DNA of 64,000 nt from Rhodococcus sp. 06-462-5 (GTDB lineage Bacteria > Actinomycetota > Actinomycetes > Mycobacteriales > Mycobacteriaceae), in contig NZ_NOYD01000061.1 of the NCBI RefSeq assembly GCF_002258315.1, forward strand, positions 108,766 through 172,765, given 5' to 3'. The notes beneath the pieces were generated by a model, which saw nothing but the letters and a program-made list of their open reading frames with translations, did not search any database and was not told the DNA's origin. Position numbers and translations under genes: made by a program. Shown piece after piece: positions 41,829-50,027 of the stretch; position 1 is the first letter of the stretch, and the number at the start of each line of letters is the position of its first letter.

Positions 41829-41845
41829 ACTATCAAGATGATAGT
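41829..41845. promoter_or_regulatory. Palindromic operator of the thioesterase-HxlR operon
   Basis: ACTATCAAGATGATAGT: perfect 7-bp arms around AGA, lying 36 bp upstream of the thioesterase start. It fits the general form of HxlR-type sites (ACT-AGT ends, A+T-rich centre), so autoregulation by the HxlR protein is likely. Confidence 0.65.
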
Positions 41846-41911
41846 CAGTATGGCACCGCGTCCCCCCAAGTGCACAGCGACGTTCAGGACTTCGATACCA
41901 AATTTCGACAG

Positions 41912-42631
41912 TCAGATTTCTTCGGATCCATTGCGATCGAATTTTCGATCACGATGCTTCCACCACTCCAAGGCGGTACTCGCGGAGTGCGCGGCATACG
42001 TGCGATCTTCCCCGAAACCGACCATGTGGGTAACAGCCATCGGAGCCAGTACAGCGAGTACAGCATCGCCGTGATCATCGAAATGTCCGGCCGCTTCCAG
42101 GGATACGAACCCGTGAACCAGGCTCCACAACTGGGCCGCTATCAGCTCGCCGTCCTCCACATCGATTCGACCGGAGGACGCAAGATCCTGGCATGCACGA
42201 GCCAGCACCTCGTATGCATCCGAGAACGGCTTTCGCGTCACGGTCGCAGGCGCCGCCGCCCGGTACGTCCCTCGGGTCGAGAGACCGAACATCATGTCGT
42301 ACAGATGAGGGTTGCCACGAGCCATTCCCCGGACACACAGGGCCATCGAAAACAGCTGAACCTCGGGTTCGACATTCGAGGCGGCAGCGTCGAGAAGTTC
42401 CGCACGAAGCATCGAAAATCCGCGATTGACCACCTCGATCAGCAAATGTTGCAGATCACCGAAGTGGTGGTAGACAGCGATCGTCGAAGCACCGGCCTCC
42501 TCGCTGATTCGGCGCACCTTCATCTCACCCGGACCATGAACGCGCAGCACCTCGACAGCTGCTTCGACCAGTCGCTCACGCACGGAACCTCGCTGCAGAG
42601 CCGACTTCTCGTCTGGGGACCCGACCATCAA
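41912..42631 (-). CDS. TetR-family regulator
   Basis: The product of about 239 residues (ATG 42631 or 42628) has the HTH pattern RERLVEAAVEVLRVHGPGEM, then RISEEAGASTIAVYHHFGD. The C-terminal domain is TetR_C-like and has no known ligand motif. It is divergent from the MFS pump gene with 75 bp between starts, the usual arrangement of a pump and its repressor. A 13-bp palindrome covers the pump's start codon. Confidence 0.87.
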   Translation of the reverse strand: MMVGSPDEKSALQRGSVRERLVEAAVEVLRVHGPGEMKVRRISEEAGASTIAVYHHFGDLQHLLIEVVNRGFSMLRAELLDAAASNVEPEVQLFSMALCVRGMARGNPHLYDMMFGLSTRGTYRAAAPATVTRKPFSDAYEVLARACQDLASSGRIDVEDGELIAAQLWSLVHGFVSLEAAGHFDDHGDAVLAVLAPMAVTHMVGFGEDRTYAAHSASTALEWWKHRDRKFDRNGSEEI

Positions 42632-42695
42632 ACGATGGTGTCACAGACCGAGGTTCACACAGGCAAGACCATTGCAGTCGCTCGCCGTCGCTGCT

Positions 42696-42708
42696 ATAAC
42701 TTCGTTAT
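42696..42708. promoter_or_regulatory. Palindrome overlapping the MFS start codon
   Basis: ATAACTTCGTTAT, 5-bp arms around TTC, covers 42696-42708 and includes the AT of ATG 42707. A TetR bound here would block the pump's ribosome site and promoter exit together. No stronger palindrome exists in the 75-bp gap. A second short dyad, CCATC to GATGG, lies at the TetR start. Confidence 0.5.
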
Positions 42709-44284
42709 GCACCTGGCATCCGCGGTACCTGCACTTCGCTCCGGAAAGACCCTTGCGTTGGTGACGCTGTGTTTCGCGGTCTTCGTCGTCAACGTCTCCA
42801 CCACGATCGTCAACATCGCATTGCCCACCCTCGTAGGCGATCTCGGCGCAACAACCCGAGATCTCCTGTGGATCGTCGACGCCTTCAATCTCGCGTTCGC
42901 AGCACTGGTGCTCGCTGCCGGATCGCTCAGCGACCGATTCGGACGGCGCCTGTTCCTTCTGGGCGGACTGACTTTGTTCGCGATCGCATCGCTGGGCGGG
43001 GCATGGAGCAGCGATCCGGGACAACTCATCGCGTGGCGCGCACTGGCCGGCGTCGCGGCAGCGATCGTGTACCCGGTGACGTTGTCGATCCTGACGAACG
43101 TGTTCACCGAACGATCCGAGCGGGTTGCAGCCATCGGAATATGGGGCGCAGCGACCGGAGTGTCCGTCGCCGTCGGCCCCGTCGTCGGGGGCGCTCTGAT
43201 CGAGCACTTCTGGTGGGGATCGATCCTCGTATTCAACGGTGCCGCAGCACTGTTCACACTGCTGATGGCCATCCGAACCACACCTGACTCACGCGATCCG
43301 TCCACGCCTCCGCTCGACAAATCGGGACTGATCCTGTCCACGATGGCACTCGGATCACTGGTCCACGCGATCATCGAAGCGCCCGACCGCGGGTGGGGTT
43401 CACGAGCGACCACGCTCGCTTTCGCCTTGGCAGCAGTTCTGTTGACCGTCTTCGTCTACCGGGAGTCACGTGCCCGCCACCCCATGCTCGACGTACGACT
43501 GTTCAAGAACATGCGATTCACCGCGGCAAGCGGAGCGGTCACCAGCGCCTTCTTCGCTATGTTCGGTTTCATCTTCCTGGTCACCCAGTACTTCCAATCC
43601 GTCCGCAGTTTCGGAGCCCTGGAAACAGGCGTGCGCATGCTCCCGGTCGCGGGAGCACTTGCTGCGTTCTCACTCGTCAGCCCTCGCCTGGCCGTATCCA
43701 TAGGCAGCAAACTCGTCGTAGCAAGTGGACTCGCGTCGTTGACCGCCGCGTTCGTCTGGATCTCGACCATCGACGCAAGCACCGGATACGGGCAGATAGC
43801 CGGGCAGATGGTCCTCCTCGGTGCAGGCCTCGGCCTGATCAGTGCGCCCGCAACCGAGGCCATCATGGGAGTGGTGCCAACCGACAAGGCAGGAATGGGA
43901 TCTGCCGTCAACGACGCCACGCGAGAGCTCGGCGGGACCCTCGGCGTCGCCGTTATCGGCTCGGTTGCGCTGTCGGTGTACCGCGACAGCCTCGAAGGCA
44001 CGCAACTACCGCCGGTACTGATGGAGCCCGCCCGGGAATCGGTCGGCGCGGCACTCGCCGCGTCGCAGCAAGCCGCCACCGCCTTCGGAGATGCAGGAAC
44101 GCGCGCCGCACTCGAACTCTCGGACCTGGCCCGAACCGCATTCGTCGACGGATTCACCACCGGAAGCCTCGTAGCAGGCGTGATCACCGCAGTCGCCGCA
44201 GTACTGATCCTGATATTCCTGCCGGCGCACCCCAACCAGCAGCCATCCGACAACGAAAACAGCGAGTCCTCGTTGCTGCAGTGA
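42707..44284 (+). CDS. MFS drug/proton antiporter (DHA2, 14-TM type)
   Basis: The 525-residue pump has about fourteen membrane spans. TIVNIALPTLVGDLGATTRD is the DHA2 motif D-like start, GSLSDRFGRRLFLLGG the loop 2-3 motif, and WGAATGVSVAVGPVVGGALI motif C. The C-terminal half has GLGLISAPATEAIMGVVPTD. It exports hydrophobic compounds at the cost of the proton gradient. The divergent TetR probably controls it. A GC-rich hairpin terminator follows the stop. Confidence 0.87.
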   Translation: MHLASAVPALRSGKTLALVTLCFAVFVVNVSTTIVNIALPTLVGDLGATTRDLLWIVDAFNLAFAALVLAAGSLSDRFGRRLFLLGGLTLFAIASLGGAWSSDPGQLIAWRALAGVAAAIVYPVTLSILTNVFTERSERVAAIGIWGAATGVSVAVGPVVGGALIEHFWWGSILVFNGAAALFTLLMAIRTTPDSRDPSTPPLDKSGLILSTMALGSLVHAIIEAPDRGWGSRATTLAFALAAVLLTVFVYRESRARHPMLDVRLFKNMRFTAASGAVTSAFFAMFGFIFLVTQYFQSVRSFGALETGVRMLPVAGALAAFSLVSPRLAVSIGSKLVVASGLASLTAAFVWISTIDASTGYGQIAGQMVLLGAGLGLISAPATEAIMGVVPTDKAGMGSAVNDATRELGGTLGVAVIGSVALSVYRDSLEGTQLPPVLMEPARESVGAALAASQQAATAFGDAGTRAALELSDLARTAFVDGFTTGSLVAGVITAVAAVLILIFLPAHPNQQPSDNENSESSLLQ

Positions 44285-44291
44285 CATCTCC

Positions 44292-44308
44292 TGCCCCCTG
44301 AGGGGGCA
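44292..44308 (+). terminator. Hairpin after the MFS gene
   Basis: TGCCCCCTGAGGGGGCA: perfect 7-bp arms with a TGA loop, 7 bp after the stop at 44284. No T-run follows. Confidence 0.6.
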
Positions 44309-44636
44309 CGAACGTTCCCCGTCGGCTACTCGTCAGGATGCCTGCGCATCCGATCGCCGCCCGTCCCGTGTCGACTACAGAATCTGGGGAGCCGCGAGAG
44401 CCAACGCTTCGAAGTAGCTGTTGATGGCATCGCGATTGTGAGGCAGTGCGCCGATGCTGTAGTGAACCAGGTCGAGTCTCGCTTGACACCTGCCCCTGCG
44501 GTGCTCTGAACAACGGAATGGCAGCTCGAGGGGGTCGTAAACAGGAATCGATCGTGATGTTCCTCGGAACCACGTCGATACCGGTCGGTGTCCCGCCGGT
44601 CGTTCCGGGTCTTCGCGCGAACCCGAGGAGAGGGTT
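44309..44636. other. 328-bp stretch with a gene fragment
   Basis: On the minus strand, about 44375-44490 encodes RLDLVHYSIGALPHNRDAIN followed by SYFEALALAAPQIL and a stop, which looks like the C-terminal end of a lost gene of unknown family. The rest holds no supported gene. The following iron box marks the control region of the siderophore unit. Confidence 0.35.
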
Positions 44637-44655
44637 CAAGGGTAGGCTAAGCTAA
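44637..44655. promoter_or_regulatory. IdeR/DtxR-type iron box
   Basis: CAAGGGTAGGCTAAGCTAA matches the 19-bp IdeR consensus TTAGGTTAGGCTAACCTAA at 15 positions, 12 of 13 in its right part. It lies 39 bp before the start of the siderophore-interacting protein gene. Iron-loaded IdeR would repress the unit, so it is expressed when iron is scarce. Confidence 0.75.
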
Positions 44656-44693
44656 CATAGTTGGAGGTCGAAACGGAGGAAGTGGCTGAATTC

Positions 44694-45551
44694 ATGTCGA
44701 TGACCGAGTCCGCATTGCCCCGAGTATTCGATGCCGTAACGGTCTCCGCGCGGTTCGTGACTCCGTCGATGATCAGGGTTCGTCTCGGCGGCGATGGACT
44801 CGCAGGGTTCGAGAGCACGGGGGTACCGGACGAGAGGTTGCGGCTGCTCTTCGGTGACGGTGCGGAACAGGTCGCGCGCAGTTACACCGTCCGTGCTTTC
44901 CAGTCCGCCACGAGGCTTCTCGATGTCGACTTCGTAGTACACGCCGGCGGAATCGCAGCCGACTGGGCCCTGAACACCAGGCCCGGAGATCAGCTCCGAA
45001 TATCCGAGGCCCGCGGCTGGTACCAACCTCCGTCCGACACTGAATGGCAACTCCTCGTCGCCGACATGACCGGCCTTCCTGCATTGACCCGAGCCGTCGA
45101 GCAACTTCCCACCGGGTCGCGCGCCTTCGTCATAGCGTCGGTACCCAATCACGCAGACGAGCAGACCGTCGAGACGCAAGGCGACGTCTCCTACCAGTGG
45201 CTCCACACGGACCGGACAGGGCATGAGCGCGGACATCACGCCTCTGCGTTGTCGCTACCCGAAGCGGTGCGATCGTTCGACCTCTTCCCCGAAGCTGGAT
45301 ATGTCTGGGCGGCCACCGAAGCATCCGACGCCCGATCCATCCGCAAGTACTTTCACCGCGAACTGTGCTGGCATCCAACTAGATTCGAGATCAAGGGGTA
45401 CTGGCGACGCGACAAAGAACGATGGCAGCAGCGTTACATGCAGGTTCAGGATCGCATCGACACCATTCGCGAGCAGGCCGTCGCCGAGGGTAAATCCGGC
45501 CACGAACTCACACAGATCGTCGACAACGCCCTCGAACGAGCCGGCCTGTGA
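44694..45551 (+). CDS. Siderophore-interacting protein (ferric-siderophore reductase, FAD-binding)
   Basis: The 285-residue protein has the SIP family order: a flavin-binding beta-barrel ending RSYTVRAFQSATRLLDVDFV, where RSYT binds FAD, then DFVVHAGGIAADWALNTRPG, and the NAD(P)-domain with LLVADMTGLPALTRAVEQLP and VWAATEASDARSIRKYF. It frees iron from ferric siderophores in the cytoplasm by reduction. ATG 44694 is taken, with GGAGGA 13 nt before; GTG 44682 is too close to that RBS. It lies right after an iron box and 32 bp before a siderophore-binding lipoprotein gene. Confidence 0.88.
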   Translation: MSMTESALPRVFDAVTVSARFVTPSMIRVRLGGDGLAGFESTGVPDERLRLLFGDGAEQVARSYTVRAFQSATRLLDVDFVVHAGGIAADWALNTRPGDQLRISEARGWYQPPSDTEWQLLVADMTGLPALTRAVEQLPTGSRAFVIASVPNHADEQTVETQGDVSYQWLHTDRTGHERGHHASALSLPEAVRSFDLFPEAGYVWAATEASDARSIRKYFHRELCWHPTRFEIKGYWRRDKERWQQRYMQVQDRIDTIREQAVAEGKSGHELTQIVDNALERAGL

Positions 45552-45583
45552 ACCCGACCTCATTCTCCAAGTAAGGAACCCGC

Positions 45584-46624
45584 ATGACCTCTTCGAGCAT
45601 CCTCGACCGCCCCGCCGCCGGCGACGGTGTCCTCACCGATGATCTCTCACGCCGCCACTTCGGTGCCGCCGCTGGTTTGTCCATCGCCGCACTCTTCGGT
45701 GCCGGATGCTCCTCCCCGAACGACGACTCCGGCGACAACACACAAAACTTCACTCGCACAATCGAAACGCCAATGGGTCCAGTGGAAATCCCGGCTACCC
45801 CGAAGCGAGTGGTAAGCCTGGACGCATACGTCGGATTGCAGACACTCGACGAACTCGGAGCCCCGGTCGTCGCGACAGGAACACTGGGCGGTGGCCTGCG
45901 CACACTCGTCAGCATCGCATCGCAGGAGCTACCGTCCATCGGCGTCACCGCACTCGGCGACATGCAATTGGAAGCGATCGCACTGGCTGCACCGGACCTG
46001 ATCGTCGGCCGCCAGCCGATCGGCGAGGAATACTACAGCGAACTGACCAGCATCGCCCCCACCGTGCTCATCCCTTTCGGCTATTGGCGAGACCAATACA
46101 TCGATGTCGCCGACTCCGTCGGTCTCGGTCTGCAGGCCACGCAGAACTTCACCGGCCTCGACGACCGCATCGCCGCCCTCCGATCCGACATCGAGCAGAC
46201 CTGGCCAAACGGACTCCGCCTATCGGTAGTGCGGGTGTCGGACACATCGGGCGACGTCCGCTCGTACAACACCCTCACCGCGTCGACGACATTCCTGTAC
46301 GCCGACATTCTCTCCGGGGCAGGGATCACCCCGACAGCCAACACCGTGCCCGGAGCCGACCCCAGCAAAGTCAACACCGCAGTCAGTGCAGAGAATCTTC
46401 CGCTCATCGACGGTGACGTCATCATCTACTACGTCGGTGCCGGTGGCCAAGCAGATGCAGGCACCGCAGTCGAACAGGCGCTCGTCTCGAGCCCATTATG
46501 GTCAAGCTTGTCTGCCGTACAAGCCAACCAGGCATACAAAGTCGACTCAGCACCCTGGTTCGACGGCTACAACCTGACCGGTGCCAACGCCGTCATCGAC
46601 GACCTCCGACGAATCCTCCTCTGA
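45584..46624 (+). CDS. Ferric-siderophore-binding lipoprotein (FecB/FepB family)
   Basis: The 346-residue protein carries SRRHFGAAAGLSIAALFGAG followed by Cys, a twin-arginine-like lipoprotein signal. The mature part has the FecB fold: ATPKRVVSLDAYVGLQTLDE, LEAIALAAPDLIVGRQPIGE and a C-terminal QANQAYKVDSAPWFDGYNLT. It delivers a ferric siderophore to an ABC importer that is not in the window. It forms an iron-box-controlled operon with the siderophore-interacting protein gene. RBS AAGGA precedes ATG 45584. A hairpin lies downstream at 46687. Confidence 0.87.
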   Translation: MTSSSILDRPAAGDGVLTDDLSRRHFGAAAGLSIAALFGAGCSSPNDDSGDNTQNFTRTIETPMGPVEIPATPKRVVSLDAYVGLQTLDELGAPVVATGTLGGGLRTLVSIASQELPSIGVTALGDMQLEAIALAAPDLIVGRQPIGEEYYSELTSIAPTVLIPFGYWRDQYIDVADSVGLGLQATQNFTGLDDRIAALRSDIEQTWPNGLRLSVVRVSDTSGDVRSYNTLTASTTFLYADILSGAGITPTANTVPGADPSKVNTAVSAENLPLIDGDVIIYYVGAGGQADAGTAVEQALVSSPLWSSLSAVQANQAYKVDSAPWFDGYNLTGANAVIDDLRRILL

Positions 46625-46979
46625 CAAGCCCCAACTCAGCAGACACTGCCTGACTGGCCTCGCGGTTCGGAAGGCCCAGCCATCCAGGAGTCGGTCATCC
46701 GACTCCACGTGCTCGATCGGTCCGCATGATCGATAACCACACGGTAGATCCGGGCAATTCGAGCCTCAGTTTCCGCACCGTCGTCAAATCCTGCAGGCGA
46801 GTACCGCACCACCGACTAAAGGAGACTGCCGATACGACGGATAGTGTCACGTAGACGTCTGCATTTTATGTGCTGCAGCAGTTTTCGTTGTTTGGTTGCG
46901 TTGGCGTTGTTACATATTCTTCGACGTCGGAAGCATGGATCGTCCGGTAGCCGAGTGACTCGAAGCCGGCTGGAGCGAG
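46625..46979. other. 355-bp intergenic stretch
   Basis: It holds the hairpin at 46687-46706 and, from about 46850 to 46930, an A+T-rich stretch with TTTTATGTGCTGCAGCAG. No supported gene is present. The A+T-rich part may be a promoter region for a lost gene. Confidence 0.4.
46687..46706 (+). terminator. Hairpin after the siderophore unit
   Basis: GGAGTCGGTCATCCGACTCC: perfect 8-bp arms around TCAT, 62 bp after the lipoprotein stop. No T-run follows. Confidence 0.5.
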
Positions 46980-47255
46980 CTATGCGTCGAGCACCGTGAA
47001 CTCGCGAACGTCGGCGGCGATGATCGCGGCGGTCTGCTCGGGGTCCGGACCGGATCCGCGAAAGTCGTGCATCTGCTGCTCGGTCGTCCAGCGTTCGTAC
47101 ACGTTGATTCGAGCTGGTTCGACGAGGTCCGCCCCGAGTGCGAAGTCGATGCACCCGGGGGCGGCGCGAGCGAGGCGGACCACCTCGGCGCAGTCGTCGA
47201 GAAAGTGCTGGCGGTCGGTCGGGTTCACGGTGAGGTATCCGGCAACGATGATCAT
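46980..47255 (-). CDS. ABM-family monooxygenase (putative quinol monooxygenase)
   Basis: The 91-residue protein (ATG 47255; a GTG at 47276 would add seven residues) has the antibiotic biosynthesis monooxygenase fold: MIIVAGYLTVNPTDRQHFLD, APGCIDFALGADLVEPARIN and VYERWTTEQQMHDFRGS. Such dimeric proteins oxidise quinols or polycyclic aromatics without cofactors. It is alone on the minus strand, with the TetR gene 142 bp upstream in the same direction. Confidence 0.82.
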   Translation of the reverse strand: MIIVAGYLTVNPTDRQHFLDDCAEVVRLARAAPGCIDFALGADLVEPARINVYERWTTEQQMHDFRGSGPDPEQTAAIIAADVREFTVLDA

Positions 47256-47397
47256 GTGGATACGGACAATGTCCACGCCGATAAGTCACCGCCGGATCGC
47301 GGCCTGCACAGCCGTGTCCGCAGGGCTGTGCGACTGGTCTCGGTAAGTACAGGTCAAATGTTCACCGATACAGACGAAATCGCCGCGGACGGGTTGC

Positions 47398-48000
47398 TCA
47401 GGTCAGGAGCACAGCGACCTGGGCCTCGATCTCGGCTACCACGTCCTCGATCGACTTGTCGACGTTGATCGTCGCGGCCATGGCGACGAACATGATGGCG
47501 GACACGACGTGGGCTGTCAGAGCCGCCCGTTGCGGGTCGACGGTGCCGTCGCGCGTCAGGATCGAGGCTATCTCGCCCTCCGTCTCCGCGATCAGCCCCA
47601 GAGCGACAGCGTGATGCGGCTCCTCCGGATCACCGAACACGATCTCGCGCAAATATGTTCGCCCGTTGTCGACCTGCTTCCGATTGCACTCGACGACGGG
47701 CCGCACGATAGCCATCACAGCATCGAGCGTGTCCTCGATGGCTGGCACCGCCGCCCGGCCTCGCTCGAGAGCTTCACCGTAGGTCGAGTTCTGCACGAGC
47801 AGCAGTAGTTCGCCCTTCGTCTTCGCATACAGGAACAACGTCCCGGTTCCGATGTCCGCCTTCTCGGCGATCTGCTGCGTGGTCACCTCGTCGACCCCGC
47901 GCTCGAGAAACAGTTCGCTCGCCGCCGCCGTGATGCGGGCGAGCTTGTCCTGCTTGTTTCGCTCTCGTCGGCTCACGGGCTCGCGGTGGGGACTGGACAT
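47398..48000 (-). CDS. TetR-family regulator
   Basis: The 200-residue regulator has a canonical HTH: LARITAAASELFLERGVDEV, then QQIAEKADIGTGTLFLYAKT. It is divergent from the MDR-hydrolase unit at 48154, with palindrome ACTCAGTTCTGAGT at 48031 between them, so it probably represses that unit and itself. The C-terminal domain has no recognised ligand motif. Confidence 0.87.
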   Translation of the reverse strand: MSSPHREPVSRRERNKQDKLARITAAASELFLERGVDEVTTQQIAEKADIGTGTLFLYAKTKGELLLLVQNSTYGEALERGRAAVPAIEDTLDAVMAIVRPVVECNRKQVDNGRTYLREIVFGDPEEPHHAVALGLIAETEGEIASILTRDGTVDPQRAALTAHVVSAIMFVAMAATINVDKSIEDVVAEIEAQVAVLLT

Positions 48001-48030
48001 CGTCGACCTTTCGGGAATATTTCTGATTAC

Positions 48031-48044
48031 ACTCAGTTCTGAGT
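48031..48044. promoter_or_regulatory. Palindromic operator, ACTCAG-TT-CTGAGT
   Basis: Perfect 6-bp arms at 48031-48044, 31 bp upstream of the TetR start and 39 bp upstream of the SDR remnant start on the other side. The A+T-rich flanks suggest the promoters overlap it. Confidence 0.6.
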
Positions 48045-48082
48045 ATAGTCAGTATTGTTGCGCACTCACTCACGCACACAGC

Positions 48083-48157
48083 ATGCCAACACTCTCCAAC
48101 TCAGTCGTATTCGTGACCGGCGCGAACGGCGGAATCGGACCAGGAAGTCGATCATGA
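48083..48157 (+). pseudogene. N-terminal remnant of an SDR gene
   Basis: From ATG 48083 the frame gives 24 codons with SVVFVTGANGGIG, the Rossmann start of a short-chain dehydrogenase, and then GPGSRS and TGA at 48155. The remaining roughly 220 codons are missing. The stop overlaps ATG 48154 of the MDR gene. A deletion probably fused the leader of the SDR gene to the next gene's start; the leader may still be translated and couple to it. Confidence 0.65.
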
Positions 48158-49173
48158 AAGCGTTCGTTCTCACCAAGTACAAGCAACCCCTCGAATTGCG
48201 CGACGTCGCAGAACCGAGCCTCGGCGATCACGAGGTCCTTGTCCGCGTCGAGGCCGTCGGACTCAACCAACTCGACGAGAAGATCCGTCTGGGCGAGTTC
48301 AAACAGATCCTGCCGTATTCGCTTCCGCGCACACTCGGATACGACGTCGCCGGCACCGTCCTGAAGGTCGGAGCGAAAGTGCGCAGCATCGCCGCGGGCG
48401 ACGAGATCTATTCGCGGGTCGGCACCGACCACGTCGGCACGCTGGCCGAACGAGTCGCCATCGCGGAAACGGACATCTCGCTGCGCCCCACGACGGTGAC
48501 CACCGCCGAAGCCGGCTCACTCCCACTCGTCGCTCTCACCGCCTGGCAGGCTCTCGTCGAGAACGGCAACGTTCAACCAGGCCAGAAAGTCCTCATCCAC
48601 GCCGGCTCCGGCGGAGTCGGCACCATCGCGGTTCAGCTGGCCAAGCACCTCGGGGCGACCGTTGCCACGACCGCCAGCGCGTCGAACGCCGACTTTCTGC
48701 GCGACCTCGGCGCAGACCTCGTGATCGACTACCGCACCCAGGATTTCGAAACCCAGATCTCCGGATACGACCTCGTCATCGACAGTCTCAGCGGTGACAA
48801 CCTCGAGAAGTCCCTACGCGTCCTGAAGCCCGGCGGCAAGGCCATCGGCATCACCGGCCCTCCCGATCCCGATTTCGCCCGCAACGCCGGCCTCAATCCC
48901 GTTCTACGACTGGCCATCACAGCGTTGAGCCGAAAGATCCGCAGACAGGCCCGGAAGCTGGGCGTGGACTACCAATTCATGTTCATGCACTCCGACGGCG
49001 GACAGCTCCGCCGTATCGCAGCACTGGTCGACGACGGCACCATCCGCCCCGTCGTCGGAGCCACCTACCCCTTCGAGGAGACGCAGGAGGCCCTGCAGTC
49101 ACTCGGCCGGGGCGGCGTCCGCGGCAAAACCGTCGTCACCCTCCCCCACAACCAGAAAGCCAACGACCAATGA
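48154..49173 (+). CDS. Zinc-free MDR oxidoreductase (quinone oxidoreductase type)
   Basis: The 339-residue product has the quinone-oxidoreductase pattern: AVGLNQLDEKIRLGEFKQIL, LGYDVAGTVLKVGAKV, the NADPH-binding VLIHAGSGGVGTIAVQLAKH, and a C-terminal GKTVVTLP. No structural zinc cysteines are present. It reduces quinones or enones with NADPH. It starts 3 bp inside the SDR remnant's stop and ends overlapping the hydrolase ATG (ATGA at 49170), so the unit is tightly coupled, under the TetR palindrome at 48031. Confidence 0.87.
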   Translation: MKAFVLTKYKQPLELRDVAEPSLGDHEVLVRVEAVGLNQLDEKIRLGEFKQILPYSLPRTLGYDVAGTVLKVGAKVRSIAAGDEIYSRVGTDHVGTLAERVAIAETDISLRPTTVTTAEAGSLPLVALTAWQALVENGNVQPGQKVLIHAGSGGVGTIAVQLAKHLGATVATTASASNADFLRDLGADLVIDYRTQDFETQISGYDLVIDSLSGDNLEKSLRVLKPGGKAIGITGPPDPDFARNAGLNPVLRLAITALSRKIRRQARKLGVDYQFMFMHSDGGQLRRIAALVDDGTIRPVVGATYPFEETQEALQSLGRGGVRGKTVVTLPHNQKANDQ

Positions 49174-50027
49174 GCAACGACAACACCTCGATCATCAGGT
49201 CCTACGCGAACGCTCCTGTCCGTTCGGTCACCGCCGGCGGCACCACCTACTCGTACCGAGAACTCGGACCGACGGGCGGCATCCCCGTCGTGTTCTTCGT
49301 CCATCTCGCCGCGAACCTCGACAACTGGGATCCGCGCATCGTCGATCCCATCGCTCAGGATCGACACGTCATAGCCTTCGACAACACCGGCGTCGGTGCA
49401 TCCTCCGGCAGGGTCCCCAGCACCATCGAGGAGGCCGCCGACGACGCCTACACCTTCATACGTGCACTCGGATTCGACACCGTCGACATCTTCTCCTTCT
49501 CACTCGGCGGAATGATCGCCCAGGACCTCACCGTCAAGCACCCCGAACTCGTCCGCAAACTCGTCCTCACCGGAACCGGACCCCGTGGTGGACAGCACAT
49601 CGACAAGGTCGCCGGCGTCACCTACTGGGACATCCTGCGCGCAACACTCACCCGATCGGACCCGAAAGAGTTCTTGTTCTTCAACCGCAACGCAACCGGC
49701 AAGCGCGCGGGCAAGGCTTTCGTCGAACGCTTGAAAGAGCGCACCCACAACCGCGACAAGGACGTCAGCATCTCGGCGTTTCGCACGCAACTGTCCGCGA
49801 TCAAGAAATACGGTCGGTCGGCACCGTCCGATCTGTCCAAGATCACCCAACCGACGTTGATTGCCAACGGAGACAACGACCGTATGGTGCCCAGCGTCCT
49901 GTCCGAAGACATGCACCGACGCATCGCCGGCAGCGAACTCGTCATCTACCCCGACTCCGGACACGGCGGCATCTTTCAGTTCCACGAGCAGTTCGCACCC
50001 CGTGTTGTCGAATTCCTCAATCGCTGA
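49170..50027 (+). CDS. Alpha/beta hydrolase
   Basis: The 285-residue protein has VVFFVHLAANLDNWDPRIVD (oxyanion region), AFDNTGVGASSGRVP, the nucleophile elbow FSFSLGGMIAQDL (Ser in SFSLGG), the acid Asp in NGDNDRMVPSVL, and the His in YPDSGHGGIFQFHEQF. This layout is the haloperoxidase/esterase type found next to quinone reductases in stress units. It overlaps the MDR gene by 4 nt. Confidence 0.86.
   Translation: MSNDNTSIIRSYANAPVRSVTAGGTTYSYRELGPTGGIPVVFFVHLAANLDNWDPRIVDPIAQDRHVIAFDNTGVGASSGRVPSTIEEAADDAYTFIRALGFDTVDIFSFSLGGMIAQDLTVKHPELVRKLVLTGTGPRGGQHIDKVAGVTYWDILRATLTRSDPKEFLFFNRNATGKRAGKAFVERLKERTHNRDKDVSISAFRTQLSAIKKYGRSAPSDLSKITQPTLIANGDNDRMVPSVLSEDMHRRIAGSELVIYPDSGHGGIFQFHEQFAPRVVEFLNR

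Noticed and set aside
42696..42708. Resemblance of ATAACTTCGTTAT to the loxP arm
   Set aside because: Only 10-11 bases match, there is no partner arm or recombinase, and it fits better as a repressor site.
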